Below, piece by piece: positions 53,336-62,971 of a stretch of 64,000 bases of DNA. The notes under the pieces are model-generated. The model had not been told where the DNA came from. It saw only the letters and a program-made list of their open reading frames with translations, and did not search any database. Where the stretch lies: assembly GCA_963575745.1 (NCBI GenBank), contig CAUYUJ010019616.1:187801-251800 (forward strand), in the 5' to 3' direction. This DNA is from Prorocentrum cordatum (taxonomy: Eukaryota; Sar; Dinophyceae; Prorocentrales; Prorocentraceae). Numbering within the stretch: position 1 is the stretch's first letter; every line of letters starts with the position of its first letter. A program made the translations under genes and the position numbers.

Positions 53336-53460
53336 TTTGAGATCCTGGCGTGATATCTTGTCACAGTGGGCGTTTTTTGGGGCCGCTTTCGGCCCCCAGG
53401 ACCCTCACATCTCGATCCGGCTTGAGAAATGAAGCTGAAGGTGGGATCTTGAGATTTGGT
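53336..53460. repeat. Dispersed family E, copy 3
   Basis: TTGAGATCCTGGCGTGATAT, CACAGTGGGCGTTTTTTGGG, GACCCTCACATCTCGATCCG; parallels 62170-62300. It lies directly behind the exon frame at 53178. Confidence 0.6.
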
Positions 53461-53519
53461 CGTGGTTTTTCATTTCCAATGTCTCATGTTTCTCTTCAAC
53501 GTCAGATTTGAGGGCAGGG

Positions 53520-53665
53520 GAGGAGGAGGAGGAGGAGGAGGAGGAGGAGGAGGAGGAGACCGGAGGCCGGAGGATTTGGAGGACGGGTCGGAGCCAGAGG
53601 GGATGGGCGAGGAGGGGGAATCGGAGGAGGAGGAGGAGGGGGGGGGAGCCGGAGGAAGGAGAGGG
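53520..53665 (+). repeat. (GGA)n purine tract
   Basis: GGAGGA run and related GGAGGAGG stretches. Confidence 0.92.
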
Positions 53666-53814
53666 AGGAGCTGGCTGAGAAACACATCACTTCATTACGC
53701 CGCCCAGCTGCTGTCCACATGGGCATCCTGGAGGTCGGATGCGTTGCTCCGGACGGGCCGCGTGGAGGAGGGAGAGAGGGGAGGGGGAGGATTTAGGATA
53801 GGAGGGAGAGACTG

Positions 53815-54390
53815 ATATTTATATATATATATAGAGAGAGAGAGAGAGACAACAAAAAAAAAGAAGAAAGAGCGAGGGAGGGAGAGAGAGAGAGAGAGAG
53901 AGAGAAGGCGAGAGAGAGAGAGAGAGAACCAACAAGAAATTTCTATAGAAGAGGAGAGAGAGATAAATAAAAAAACAAGTGAGAGAGAGAGAGAGAGAGA
54001 GAGACGGCAAGTCAGAGAGAGAGAGAGACAGAGGCAGAGCAAATGAGAGAGAGAGAGAGAAACACATATACATATATGTGTATATATACAGATAGAGGAG
54101 AGGGAGAGCGATATAGAGAAGGCGAGTGATACATATATACATATATATGCATATATATAATATACATATATATGTAGAGAGAGAGAGAGAGAGAGAGAGA
54201 AATAAAGAAAAGCAAGCACAGGCATACATAAATAGAGACAGAGAGAGAAATATAAAGAGAGAGAGAGAGAGAGGGAGACGGCGAGAGAGACAGAGGCAGA
54301 GAACGAGAGAGAAAGAGAAAGAGAGAAAGAGAGAGCGAGACAGAGAGAGAGAGAGAACAAAAACAAAAAGAAAGAGAGAAAGTGAGAAAG
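53815..54390. repeat. (GA)n array with (TA) blocks
   Basis: About 570 bp of GAGAGA interspersed with ATATATAC and AAAGA segments. Ser/Leu- or Arg/Glu-rich frames are artefacts. Confidence 0.96.
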
Positions 54391-54703
54391 CGAGACCATG
54401 GAGGCGGGGGGGCGAAAGGAGGAGGAGGTGAGGAGGGAGGGAGGGAGGCAGGGGGGGGGGGGGGAAAAGGGAGGGAGCCACGGAGGGAGGGAAGCGGGGC
54501 TCGGGTGGGGAGGGGGCGGAGGGCGGGGAGGAGAGGGAGGGGCCCGCCCAGCCCAGGCGTGCTCTGCGCTCTCGCCGAACACGCCCTCCCGAGGCTGCCC
54601 GAGTTCAGCGAGCAGCAGGCCCCTTGCCGCGGGCGAGGGCCGGGGGCCCCCGAGCGGCGCGGTGACCACGCCGTGGAGGAAGGCTCAGAGATGTGCTGGC
54701 TCC

Positions 54704-54898
54704 CCGGACGTCCGGCGTGTCGAGCAAAAAAGTGGAGGCAGAGGTTATTCCATCGGTCTCGGCGTCTCGGGGCCCTTTTGCAGGGCCTCGGGGCCGTCCA
54801 CCAAACGACTCGGGATGAAGAGCTGGTCCCGGGGAAGTGGTCGAGAGAGGTCGGGGGCCCGCGTCTCGAACAAAAACGAGACGCCGGATGTCTGGGTC
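54704..54898. mobile_element. Family D TIR element, copy 2
   Basis: Left CCCCGGACGTCCGGCGTGTC then GAGCAAAA; right TTTTTGTTCGAGACGCC-type arm read on the other strand (GAGACGCCGGATGTCTGGG on +). The core includes GGCGTCTCGGGGCCCTTTTG and AAACGACTCGGGATGAAGAG. Confidence 0.8.
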
Positions 54899-55250
54899 AG
54901 CGTTTCGCTCCGCAGGTGTTCTGGCCCACCGCGCTTGGGCGCGACATGGTACAGTCGGACCGACGTGTCAGATCGAGTTCGGCTTGGGGGTGTGCGCTAA
55001 AATGTTCTTCGTGCTGCTTGGATGTTCTTGTGTATCCTGGGGGAGGGCACCCTCGAATGCTCTTCATTTTAGCCGGCGGAGGGTCCCATGTTCTTGAAGT
55101 ATGTTTTGCTATCTTCGGTCCGACTGTATCCACTCCCAGTCCCAAGAGTCCACGTCCCGAGCCTTGCCGAGCCTCCTGCCCCGCGGAGCGGCGCGACACG
55201 CTTTCCGCTCGCAGGGCTTGCGTGTCGCCGGGGCCGCCGCGGCGACCCGC
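54899..55250. repeat. Dispersed family G, copy 2 (split by an insertion)
   Basis: CCCACCGCGCTTGGGCGCGA then CATGG before the insertion and TCCACTCCCAGTCCCAAG, CCTGCCCCGCGGAGCGGCGC, GACACGCTTTCCGCTCGCAG after it; order and content match copies 1 and 3. Confidence 0.75.
54950..55128. mobile_element. Family H, Tc1/mariner-like MITE (179 bp)
   Basis: Perfect 14-bp TIRs TACAGTCGGACCGA / TCGGTCCGACTGTA. Insertion splits family G at a position where copy 1 has TA, so a TA duplication is likely. The core has GGCGGAGGGTCCCATGTTCT then TGAA, shared with 57450-57550. Confidence 0.85.
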
Positions 55251-55454
55251 CAAGCAAAAGATCCTGACCGCAGGCTCAGGGGATCGGCTCAGGGAGTCTT
55301 CGGACGTTTTCGTCGATTCCCCGCGGTTTTCCAACCGAGAGCGCTCCCAGAGTGCGCAGATCGTCCCGAAAAGCCGCCGGAGGCCCAGGGAACATCAGGT
55401 AGGCTCAGGGTGGGCCGTACGGTTTTGAGACTCGAGCCGTTCTCCGACGATGTC

Positions 55455-55590
55455 TCGGGCGATCGGGGCATCCAGTGTCCCAGAACGGTGCGGCGACGGA
55501 CGGTGCGGTGAGGTCTTTTGGCTTCAGGGATTCCGACATCGCCGGACGGTCTGTCACCGCACCGTCTTGGGACGCCCAAGAGAGGGGTGC
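55455..55590. mobile_element. Hairpin element (GACGGTGCGGTGA arms)
   Basis: GTGTCCCAGAACGGTGCGGC then GACGGAC at the left is mirrored by GTCTGTCACCGCACCGTCTT then GGGACGCCC at the right; inner GGTGCGGTGAGG and CCGACATCGCC. Confidence 0.75.
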
Positions 55591-55599
55591 GGGGGTGGA

Positions 55600-56145
55600 A
55601 GGAGGGGGAGCTGCTCGACGGGGCACCTCCTTTTCTATGTTGGCAGGGCGTTTTCAGATCAGATGAGCAGAGGCGGTGGACAGCGTCCCAGAGGACGGCG
55701 TGAAACGAGGCGGCAGACATGCTCGGTGCAGCTGCAGCACGGTACCGGGACGGCAGGTCAGTTTTGATTACACACGAGCCTACGAATTACAGGTGCAGCT
55801 GGTATACTGAAGGGGGCAGGACGGATCTCCCGCCGTCTGTCTCGATGTCCTCCTCCGTCCTTCTTGATGTCCGCCCTCGCGTTCTATCACGTCCTTCTCG
55901 GTGTCCTCCTTGATGCCCACCGATGCCCACCCCCCCGCAGCGCCCGCAGCCCCGATTCTGGACTCGGGCTGGTTTTCATTTGATGTCACGGGCGTTGTTG
56001 CTGGCACATGTGTTGCCAATGTTGTTGTTCATACTGTTTTCCCCAACCATCTTGTAGTCTGTAGTGTTGGATCCTCCTTTGGAGAAGAGATCCTCGCGTC
56101 TCCTCTCCTCACCTCTCCTCCTCCTCCCCCCCCCTCCCCCTCCTT
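55600..56145. other. No gene recognised
   Basis: Unique-looking, including CTTGATGTCC / CTCGGTGTCC short repeats at 55845-55930. 56095-56150 is pyrimidine-rich. Confidence 0.45.
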
Positions 56146-56149
56146 TACT

Positions 56150-56715
56150 TTGGCACACCCCTGACACGCTTCGTGGCCCCATAGGGAGCTCCACCGAAGG
56201 CCCATATGCCAGCGATCGCATGCGGCCACCGCACACATCTCTGCACACGCCTCATACGTTTCGTGGGCCCCCACAGGGGGCTCCAGCGAAGGTCCAGATG
56301 CCAGCGCTCGCACGAGGCCACCGCTCCCATTGTGGCGCACCTCTCACACGCTTCGTGGGCCCCATTGGGAGCTCCAACGAAGGCCCAGATGCCAGTGCTC
56401 GCATGCGGCCACCGCACCCATTCTGGCACACGCCTCACACGTTTCGTGGGGCGGCGCCCATTCTGGCACAAGCCTCACACGCTCCGTGGCCCCATAGGGA
56501 GCTCCACCGAACGCCCAGATGCCAGCGCTCGCATGCGGCCGCCGCACCCATGTTGGCACGCGCCTCGCACGTTTCGTGGCCCCATCGGGAGCCCCACCGA
56601 AGGCCCAGATGCCAGCGCTCGCGTGCGCCCACCGCGCCCATTTTGGCACACCCCTCACACGTGTCGGACGTGTCGTGGGCCCATAGGGAGCTCCACCGAA
56701 TGCGGTGCATACAAC
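56150..56715. repeat. ~91-bp minisatellite, about seven units
   Basis: TTCGTGGGCCCCATAGGGAG then CTCCACCGAAGGCCCAGATG and CCAGCGCTCGCATGCGGCCA recur with 90-92-bp spacing (56171, 56261, 56353, 56443, [partial] 56483, 56574, 56673). Because units are not multiples of three, the 285-aa + frame across it is an accident. Confidence 0.92.
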
Positions 56716-57390
56716 GACGGTGCCCACAACTACAGATGGTTGGGTCCTTCGCCAGGCTAATTTGTTGCACCGCAGGGCGAACTTTTCATGCTCTGTCCCG
56801 TAGGGTCTATTTTGTATTGGCGTTTTGCCCTCCATGGCTTTCTGCTCGGTTTGTTTTTCTGCTCGGCAGGGCGCACTGTTGGTATTATAGTCTCGCAGAG
56901 CGCATATTTCTGATATGGTAGCCTCGTGGAGCATGTTTGGGTGATTTGATGGCCTCGCAGAACTGTCGGGAAAACCATCGGGACAACCATCGAGACAACT
57001 TTCACACTACGGCCGACACGCGGGGCAATTCATTGTCGTCTGACTTGGCCCTAGCCAATGGACGAACACGGGCAGCTTCGCCTCGATTCGCCCACACGCA
57101 CGCCGCGAACGAAACGAAACGACTTCTTGGCTTGGGCACCTCACGTGTCGCTTCGGCCTCACCCCCCAGTCTCCGATATACCTTCATAGACCACCCCTTG
57201 GGTGATAAGGAGGTTGGAGGGGTGTGACGTCACCTTGGATTTGCACTGGACGCGAAATTCAACTCACGAGTGGACTTACCTTGGGAAATCAAGACAGACT
57301 TGTTCTACCTATGTATTTGCGTGCCTCTATTTTTCTGTGTATGCATATACGTGTGCGTGTGTGTGTGTGTATGGATAGCTGTCCGTAGAT
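56716..57390. other. No gene recognised
   Basis: Contains ATCGGGACAACCATCGAGAC at about 56968, related to the array at 57745, and a short GTGTGTGT run at 57355. No domain seen. Confidence 0.45.
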
Positions 57391-57392
57391 CG

Positions 57393-57560
57393 AGGTGTGT
57401 AGATCGAGGTCGGCTCGGGCAGGGTACCCTCATGTTCTTCGCGTGTGATGGATATTACCGTGCATCCCAGGGAGGGTACCCTTGGATATTCCGTGTGTGT
57501 GTTGGCCGGCGGAGGGTCTCATGTTCTTGAAAGATGGTTTTTCTACATCCGGCAGTGCTT
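57393..57560. repeat. Family H-related sequence
   Basis: GGGTACCCTCATGTTCTTCG, GCATCCCAGGGAGGGTACCC and GGCGGAGGGTCTCATGTTCT then TGAA correspond to the core of the 54950-55128 element; the TIRs are not evident. Confidence 0.55.
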
Positions 57561-57744
57561 ATCCAGTTATCTATCCCATTGTTTTTCCCACTCGTTCCAT
57601 AACGTCATCTTCTCAATAGGTTCACTACTTTATTTCTCAATGTGCTGTTCCGCTTCGCGCATTTTGCGTGTGTGCCCCGCTGGGCGCTCTATAGGGGCTT
57701 CTATAGCCTCGCAAATCGCATTGTTTTGCATTATGGCCTGCAGA

Positions 57745-58015
57745 CCCATCGGGGCAACTGTCGGGACAACCATCGGGACACACACCGGGGTAGCCATCGA
57801 AACAATCATCGGGACACACATTGACAAATCTGTCCGCAAAGCAGTCGCGACAAATATCGGGACAACCATCGGGAACACCATCGGGACAACCATCGGGAAA
57901 ACCGCCGGAGCAACCAACGGGACAACCATCGGGAAAACCATCGGGAAAACCATCGGGACGGACATCGGGACAAACATCGGGGCAGCCATCGGGGTAGCCA
58001 TCGGAACACCATTGT
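57745..58015. repeat. 12-bp ATCGGGACAACC tandem array
   Basis: Units ATCGGGACAACC / ATCGGGAAAACC head to tail. Thr-Ile-Gly repeats in the + frame are artefacts. Confidence 0.92.
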
Positions 58016-58120
58016 GTCAGCACGGCCGTGCCCCGGGCGACCTGTTTTTTTTGCTGAGCTGGCCCTGGCCAGGAGAGGGACTCGCGCAGCTCTTCGCCTC
58101 GCCTCGCCCGCAAGCACATC

Positions 58121-58278
58121 ACTCAGGAGGCAAAGAAACACACAGACACAAATAATCGTCGATTCCCCAGAAAATATGGGAAAATATGAGAGTGGGGGGG
58201 GAAGGCAGGAATCTAGAAAATATTAGGAAATATGGGGAATCCTGTTAATTGTGTGTATTTATTGGTGTGTCCCAGGGC
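58121..58278. mobile_element. Family F element, copy 2
   Basis: CTCAGGAGGCAAAGAAACAC then ACAGACACAAATAATCGTCG at the left; TGTGTATTTATTGGTGTGTC then CCAG at the right; core AGAAAATATTAGGAAATATG. Confidence 0.82.
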
Positions 58279-58800
58279 CCCTTCAATCACGCACCACGCG
58301 AATCGAAGTCGGCATCGAATTTTACCGATTTGGGCACCTCGCCGTTGATTTCGGTCTCGCCCCCAACCTCCGACGTAGCAGACGGAGGAAGAGCAGCACC
58401 AGGGAGAGGGGCAGCAGTTGGAGGAGCCCCAGCCCTTTTCCCGGCCCCTCCCTCATCCGCCCTGCTGTTGACGCGGCAGTTCCTGCTCCTCCTTCTCCTC
58501 AGGTCATCCCTCCATTTCTCCATTCCGTTCCATTTTGTTCCTCCTCCTCTTTTTCTTTCTCTTCTTCCTTTCTCATGCGTTTGCTCCTTCTCCTTCCTCA
58601 TCGTTCGCTTTTGCTCTGACTCCATTTTTATTGTTCTGCTCCTCCTCTTCCTACTTTTACTCCTCCCCCTCCTCCCTCCTCCTCCTCCTCCTCCTCCTCC
58701 TCCTCCTCCTCCTCCTCCTCCCTCCTCCTCCTCCGTCTCCTCGGTCGGTCGGTCGGTCGCTGGCGGAGAATAGGTGCCAATGTGGAGAGAATAGGACGAG
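58279..58800. repeat. Pyrimidine-rich region with a (CCT)n tract
   Basis: TCC/TTC-rich from about 58480, with a pure (CCT)n run at 58675-58735 and four TCGG repeats after it. No exon recognised downstream. Confidence 0.8.
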
Positions 58801-58989
58801 AAGCCCATTGGGTGAAGAACGAAGCATGGCACAATACTGCATACCACTAAGCGGACTACAATACTGCATACCACTAAGCAGCCACAACACATGGAGCAGC
58901 ATGGGTACGATCGACAAAGCTGATGAAGCGAATCATAGACAGAACAAGGACATACAACAAAAGGGGAGCAGGAAAAAAAGAGCCTTCCC

Positions 58990-60060
58990 CGTCATCAAAC
59001 AACTGGATACTGCCTGAGGCGCAGGCGAGGCCACCTGGCTTCGCCATCTCTGAAAGTACTGCGAGAATGCGGCCGCGCACCGTGCAGCCCTCTTGAGGGT
59101 GGCTCCGTCGTTTCAGAGTCCTTCTCCAGCGTTCTGACGCTGCTACTCGAGTCCGTTCTGCAACACTGATAAGGATAACACAGCACACCACATAAAGAAT
59201 AATGGCAATCAACCAAAAGAGAAGCAGACTTGCCGCGGTTATCACTGCGTCGGCGCACGGAGATTGTGGATCATGCAATCCATCGCCATGTCGCTCGCCA
59301 CATACGGATCCCAAGGGGCAGCGAACCGCCTGAGAGATAGGGCCCCCCCCCCAGCCGTCGTCATTGTCTGAGAGATCTATGGTTATCCCGAGAGCCCGCT
59401 CCTCTGACATAGTCCATCGCAGTGGTGGCCTGGTCAGGTCAAGAGGTGTGATGTCTGGTCGGCGGTCTTGGCAAATCTTCGGGTACCTTGTTCTAGCTTT
59501 AGCTACAATCGCAGTGGCGATAGTCTGGCACAACTGCGGGGGGTACACCTTATGTTGGGAGGCGCCATAGTCTGCTATCTCCAAGCCCCCCACCGTTCTA
59601 TGCTCGTCCACGTGCGCGCATCTTCTCCCCCCCACGCGAGCTTCCACGATCTCGCGAAGTGAGGGGCACCTGACGGTAAGCAGCGCCGTGAGTTTTTTTT
59701 GCACGACCCCCGAACATGCACTGATCGATACGCACTTGAGACACCTCGGGGAGATCAATCAACTTCCCATCTAGGGGAGCCTCCAGGGGGAAGGGGCCAA
59801 GGGAAGACTCTCGTCGTGCGCAGGGTGCTCCAGGATAGCAGGTACCCCCAGGACCCAGCACTCGTACATCAGGCGAACAGTAGCACGCAATAGGAGGTTC
59901 TCCAGACGAACCTGCTGGTGTTCGCGTGCGGTCAAGTGTCCAAGCCCACAAGGTTGCCCGAGTGACCGAAGCGGGCGCCGGGGTCGACGTTTTCCTCCTC
60001 CCTCCTCCCTCCTCCCTCCTCCTTCCTCCCTCTTTGTTTCTCCTCAGTATCCCTTCTCTT
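58990..60060 (-). pseudogene. Minus-strand relic of the methyltransferase-like module
   Basis: Reading the minus strand from right to left: SGEPPIACYC (EN.-box region), LPEVSQVRIDQCMFG, then after a frameshift near 59700 VVQKKLTALLTVRCPSLREI, RRCAHVDEHRTVGGLEIADY, KVYPPQLCQTIATAIV. This parallels the tail of the module at 25690-26075 (VENLRTSVIW, DYC.CGKP.RKR, GCAHLELVG, YPSQLCSEIASVVI). A further minus-strand segment has SERALGITIDLSDNDDGWGG-type acidic sequence and a hydrophobic stretch, AASLLLFWLIAIILYVVCCV. It is a truncated fragment of another retroelement; no RT was found next to it. Confidence 0.55.
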
Positions 60061-60940
60061 CGTCTCCCCCCCTGCCTGCTAAGGGTCCCATCGCACGGTC
60101 TTGCCACCGAAAGGTGCGTTGCGGGGAGGACCAGCCTTTAAAAGGGGAGGTTGAGGTGGGGAGGCCCCCTCCCTCCCCCTCCTCCGCTTCCCTTCCCCTC
60201 CCTCCTCCCTCATCGCTCTCGCCTCCCTCATTATTCCCGTCCCCTCCCATTCTCCCTCTCTTCCCCCCTGCTCCACCTCGTCTTCCTCGCCCTCCTTAAG
60301 GGTCATCCTTCTCCTTCGCCTCTCGGCTCAGGGAGGAAGTCGGGGAGCGAGCGAGCGAAGAAGCGGGTCCAGGAGGAGAGGGGGATCCCATTGCGAGGAC
60401 AGCTCCCAAGGAGGCAAAGGACAGAACGGGATGCCATGGAGAAGAAGGAGGACAAGGAGTGGGGGGAGGAGGAAGAGGGCTCTGGGAAAAGAGGAACCGC
60501 AGAAACAGGAGCAGAGGAAAGGCGCAGGAGAAGGAGCAGACGAGCAGACGGAGCAGGAGACGCAGGACGAGGACGGGGACACTCGGGAGGATGAGAAAGA
60601 CGAGGACCAGCAGGAGAGGATAGGCCAAGTGAGGGCCCCAGCTTGCCACTTGCGTTCCAGCATCGAGAGAGCACACTATGGCTTACCAGCGCAGCCGGCG
60701 GGCGACACCTCGCTCCGCGTCGCCTCGCTCGGACCGTGCTTGGAGCGCCGCCCAGACGAGCGCTCGGGGAGGGGGTCCCCGATGCTGAGAGGAGCCCAGC
60801 CCAGCGGGAGGGACGCGTGCGCGCTTGTGGATTCGGGTTCCGCAGCATCTGGCGCAGGCATTTGGCCCACGATTGCCGTTGCCGAGCAGGTCGCCCTCGC
60901 CCCCCGGCCTCCGCCCGGAGGTCTCACCGGGGGCCCCTCC
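60061..60940. other. Low-complexity region, no gene confirmed
   Basis: Pyrimidine-rich 60170-60300, then purine-rich 60330-60620 where + frames are Glu/Arg/Lys-rich (KEEPQKQEQRKGAGEGADEQ). This could be an acidic disordered exon but is indistinguishable from compositional noise. Confidence 0.4.
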
Positions 60941-60945
60941 TCGCC

Positions 60946-61040
60946 ATGGCTGGGCGGAGCGGGCCGGACGAGAAGCTCATCGTGGAGGCTGGCGCGGCCG
61001 TGGATAACCTTCTGGCCCCAGACGCGAAGACGGCAACGCG
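60946..61040 (+). CDS. Possible first exon, soluble
   Basis: ATG at 60946 begins MAGRSGPDEKLIVEAGAAV then DNLLAPDAKTATRHK, ending where the MITE-3 arm begins. It is a plausible N-terminus for the small gene at 61590 on the same strand; no family recognised. Confidence 0.35.
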
Positions 61041-61045
61041 GCATA

Positions 61046-61165
61046 AACTCTCGGAGCTCCGCGCGGATTTCCTGGGTCCGAGCTCGGCCCCTGGCGGGCT
61101 CCGCGCGCAGGGGAGGGGGGGTCTAGCGCGGACTCAGACACCCGCGCGTACCTCCGACTTGCTTT
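61046..61165. mobile_element. MITE-3, copy 2
   Basis: CTCGGAGCTCCGCGCGGATT then TCCTGGGTCCG at the left; the reverse complement of the right is GTCGGAGGTACGCGCGGGTG then TCTGAGTCCG. Same family as 47768-47903. Confidence 0.7.
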
Positions 61166-61189
61166 ATGTATAGGGTCAGGAGCTTTGGT

Positions 61190-61365
61190 TTAGCGTGTCG
61201 CACCGCTGGGTTTCGCCCACCGCGGTTCGGCGCGACACGCTGTCCACGTCCCCAGTCCCGAGCACATTTCCCAGCCTCCCGCCCCGCGGAGCGAATCGAC
61301 ACGCTGTCCGCTCGCAGGGCATGGCCTGTCACCAAAGGCCTCCGCCGCGGCACGCTGAGCAGAGG
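61190..61365. repeat. Dispersed family G, copy 3
   Basis: CCCACCGCGGTTCGGCGCGA then CACGCTGTCCACGTCCCCAG, CTCCCGCCCCGCGGAGCGAA and GACACGCTGTCCGCTCGCAG. Uninterrupted copy; GCGACACGCTGTCC occurs in both halves. Confidence 0.75.
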
Positions 61366-61380
61366 CCTCTGACCGTCTGA

Positions 61381-61540
61381 CCTCAGGAGGGGAAAGAACA
61401 CACAGACACAATTAATCGTCGACTCCCAGAAAATATAAGAAAATATGTGAAGTGGGGGGGAAGACAGAAACCCAGAAAATGTGGAAAGATATGGGCGATA
61501 TTTTTATTTGTGTGTATTTATTTGTGTGTCCCAGTTCCCC
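61381..61540. mobile_element. Family F element, copy 3
   Basis: CCTCAGGAGGGGAAAGAACA then CACAGACACAATTAATCGTC at the left, TTTATTTGTGTGTCCCAG at the right. Confidence 0.82.
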
Positions 61541-61589
61541 TTCATGACCGTCCGTTTATGCCGTCTTCTCTTCCTCTGCGGACGTGGAG

Positions 61590-62000
61590 GGCGGTGGGCC
61601 CACGGAGCAGCCGCGCCCCTGCTGGGCGGCGCGCCCGCGCTCGCTCGCCGCGGCGCTGCTGGCGAGCGCCGTGCTCGCCGCGCTGGCGCTGGCGGCCCCG
61701 CGCGCGCTCGCGGAGCGGGGCCGCGCCGCCGAGCGGGCGGCGGCGCTCGGGGGAGAAAAAGATACGGATACGTGTTGTCCCCCTTCGTTTTCGGCCTTTC
61801 CTGGTCCTCCTGGGGAATCCTCGTTGTCACCGCTGGATTCACCTCGAAATTCTGGTCAGAACGCACCCCAGGAGAGGTCCGGGGACAACACGTATCCGTA
61901 TCTTTCCGCCCCCCGAGGCGCTGGGCGCCGCCGTGTCCCTGGCGGACACGTCCGCCGCGATGCTGGACGCCGTGAACGAGGCTGGCCTGTCGATCAGACG
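61590..62000 (+). CDS. Small protein with a membrane anchor, split by a MITE-like intron
   Basis: Exon 61590-61742 follows GACGTGGAG and reads GGGPTEQPRPCWAARPRS, then a hydrophobic LAAALLASAVLAALALAA and the helical ALAERGRAAERAA. Intron 61743-61917 is GC-AG and consists of one MITE-2 copy. Exon 61918 onward reads ALGAAVSLADTSAAMLDAV then NEAGLSIR. Both junctions are phase 0, so the joined frame continues naturally (RAAERAA then ALGAAVSL). A second GC-AG intron (61993-62170) may follow. The protein has one membrane segment followed by an Ala-rich helical region; family unknown. The possible exon at 60946 may precede it. Confidence 0.5.
61743..61917 (+). mobile_element. Introner: MITE-2 copy acting as a GC-AG intron
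   Basis: Inverted ends GATACGGATACGTGTTGTCC / GGACAACACGTATCCGTATC (24 or more matching bases with flanking AAA/TTT). Core ACCTCGAAATTCTGGTCAGA then ACGCACCCCAGGAGAGG. The 8-mer GCGCTCGG opens the intron (GC donor) and GCGCTGGG opens the next exon; the AG acceptor lies just before the latter. This is the geometry of a transposon inserted into an exon with target duplication and spliced out. Confidence 0.78.
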
Positions 62001-62172
62001 CAAGAGTGGCCCATCGCCGGAGTGACCCTTGGTGCGGGCATAGGTTGGCCCCCGGGTCGGCGAGCGCGGAGCAGCAGCAGCGTCTTGCGCGGTTGTGCTT
62101 GGTCCCCCAAGGGCCCCCCACAAGCCGCGCAGCAAAGGTCACTCTTACCCAGGGTCACTCTTGCGTGCAGCC
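61992..62172. mobile_element. Splice-site-bearing TIR element, copy 2
   Basis: CGCAAGAGTGGCCCATCGCC then GGAGTGACCC at the left; GGTCACTCTTACCCAGGGTC then ACTCTTGCGTGCAG at the right. The left end supplies GCAAGAGT (donor-like) and the right end CGTGCAG. Same family as 40739-40918. Confidence 0.78.
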
Positions 62173-62300
62173 GACCCTGAGACCCTGGCGTCGCAGTTTT
62201 TTCGCAATGGGCGTTTTCGCCCAGCTCGCGCCTCAGGGCCCTCACAAATCGATCTGGCTCGCAGAATGACGCAGAGTGATGGGGTCTGGGGGGCCGGTGG
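62173..62300. repeat. Dispersed family E, copy 4
   Basis: TGAGACCCTGGCGTCGCAGT, TTCGCAATGGGCGTTTTCGC, GGGCCCTCACAAATCGATCT, GATGGGGTCTGGGG; compare 53336-53460. Confidence 0.6.
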
Positions 62301-62546
62301 TGATTCTTTGCGAGGTTGCAACTAGTTCTGCCACGTCAAAGTCTGAGGGTTGGAGCCAGCTAAAGGTCTTAGATGGCCGGAGGTTGATCGACCTCCTACC
62401 CTGACACGTCGATGATCAAATTGGCCGTTTTCGGTTCGCGAGAGGGCGTCGCGGCCGTCGGTTGGGCGGGTCCAGGTCCACTGGTTTCGGTCCTAGGCCG
62501 TCTTCACTAAAGGGTGGTTTTTACTAAAGGGAGGTGTGTCCACCGC

Positions 62547-62968
62547 CGAGATGGCCCAGTCTGGCCAGCAGGAGTGTCGGGCCGGGCGAAAGGGGGGGAT
62601 TGGGAAAGGGGGGGTTACGAGATTTGCTGCGTGCAGCTGGTTTCGGCCCCACCGAGGGGCCCACTCATCGATACATGGCCGCCTCCGGCGCCGGGAGGCG
62701 CCGGGAAAATCAGCTACGCGAGCTGATTCTCAAACCCCCCCTTTGCTATCCCCCCCTTTCGCCCGACCCGAGAGTGGGGGGGGGGGCAGGCTCGAGGTGC
62801 CTGGTTCGACAAAGCGTTTTGCCCATTTGGGCCTGCGGGGGCCGCGTTCGGGCGCCGAGATGGCCCAGTCTGGCCAGCAGGAGTGGGGGGGGGCAGGCTC
62901 GAGGTGCCTGGTTCGACAAAGCGTTTTTTACCCATTTGGGCCTGCGGGGGGGCGGCGTTCGGGCCCCA
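62547..62968. repeat. Tandem repeat with embedded hairpin
   Basis: CCGAGATGGCCCAGTCTGGC then CAGCAGGAGTG at 62547 and 62858; GCAGGCTCGAGGTGCCTGGT then TCGACAAAGCGTTTT at 62787 and 62894. Between 62575 and 62770 GAAAGGGGGGGATTGGGAAA is mirrored by TTTGCTATCCCCCCCTTTCG, a TIR element related to sequence at 27310 and 34250. Confidence 0.8.
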
Positions 62969-62971
62969 GGA

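Noticed and set aside
56064-56921. 285-aa + strand repeat protein
   Set aside because: The 91-bp units are not multiples of three, and the frame stays open only by chance.
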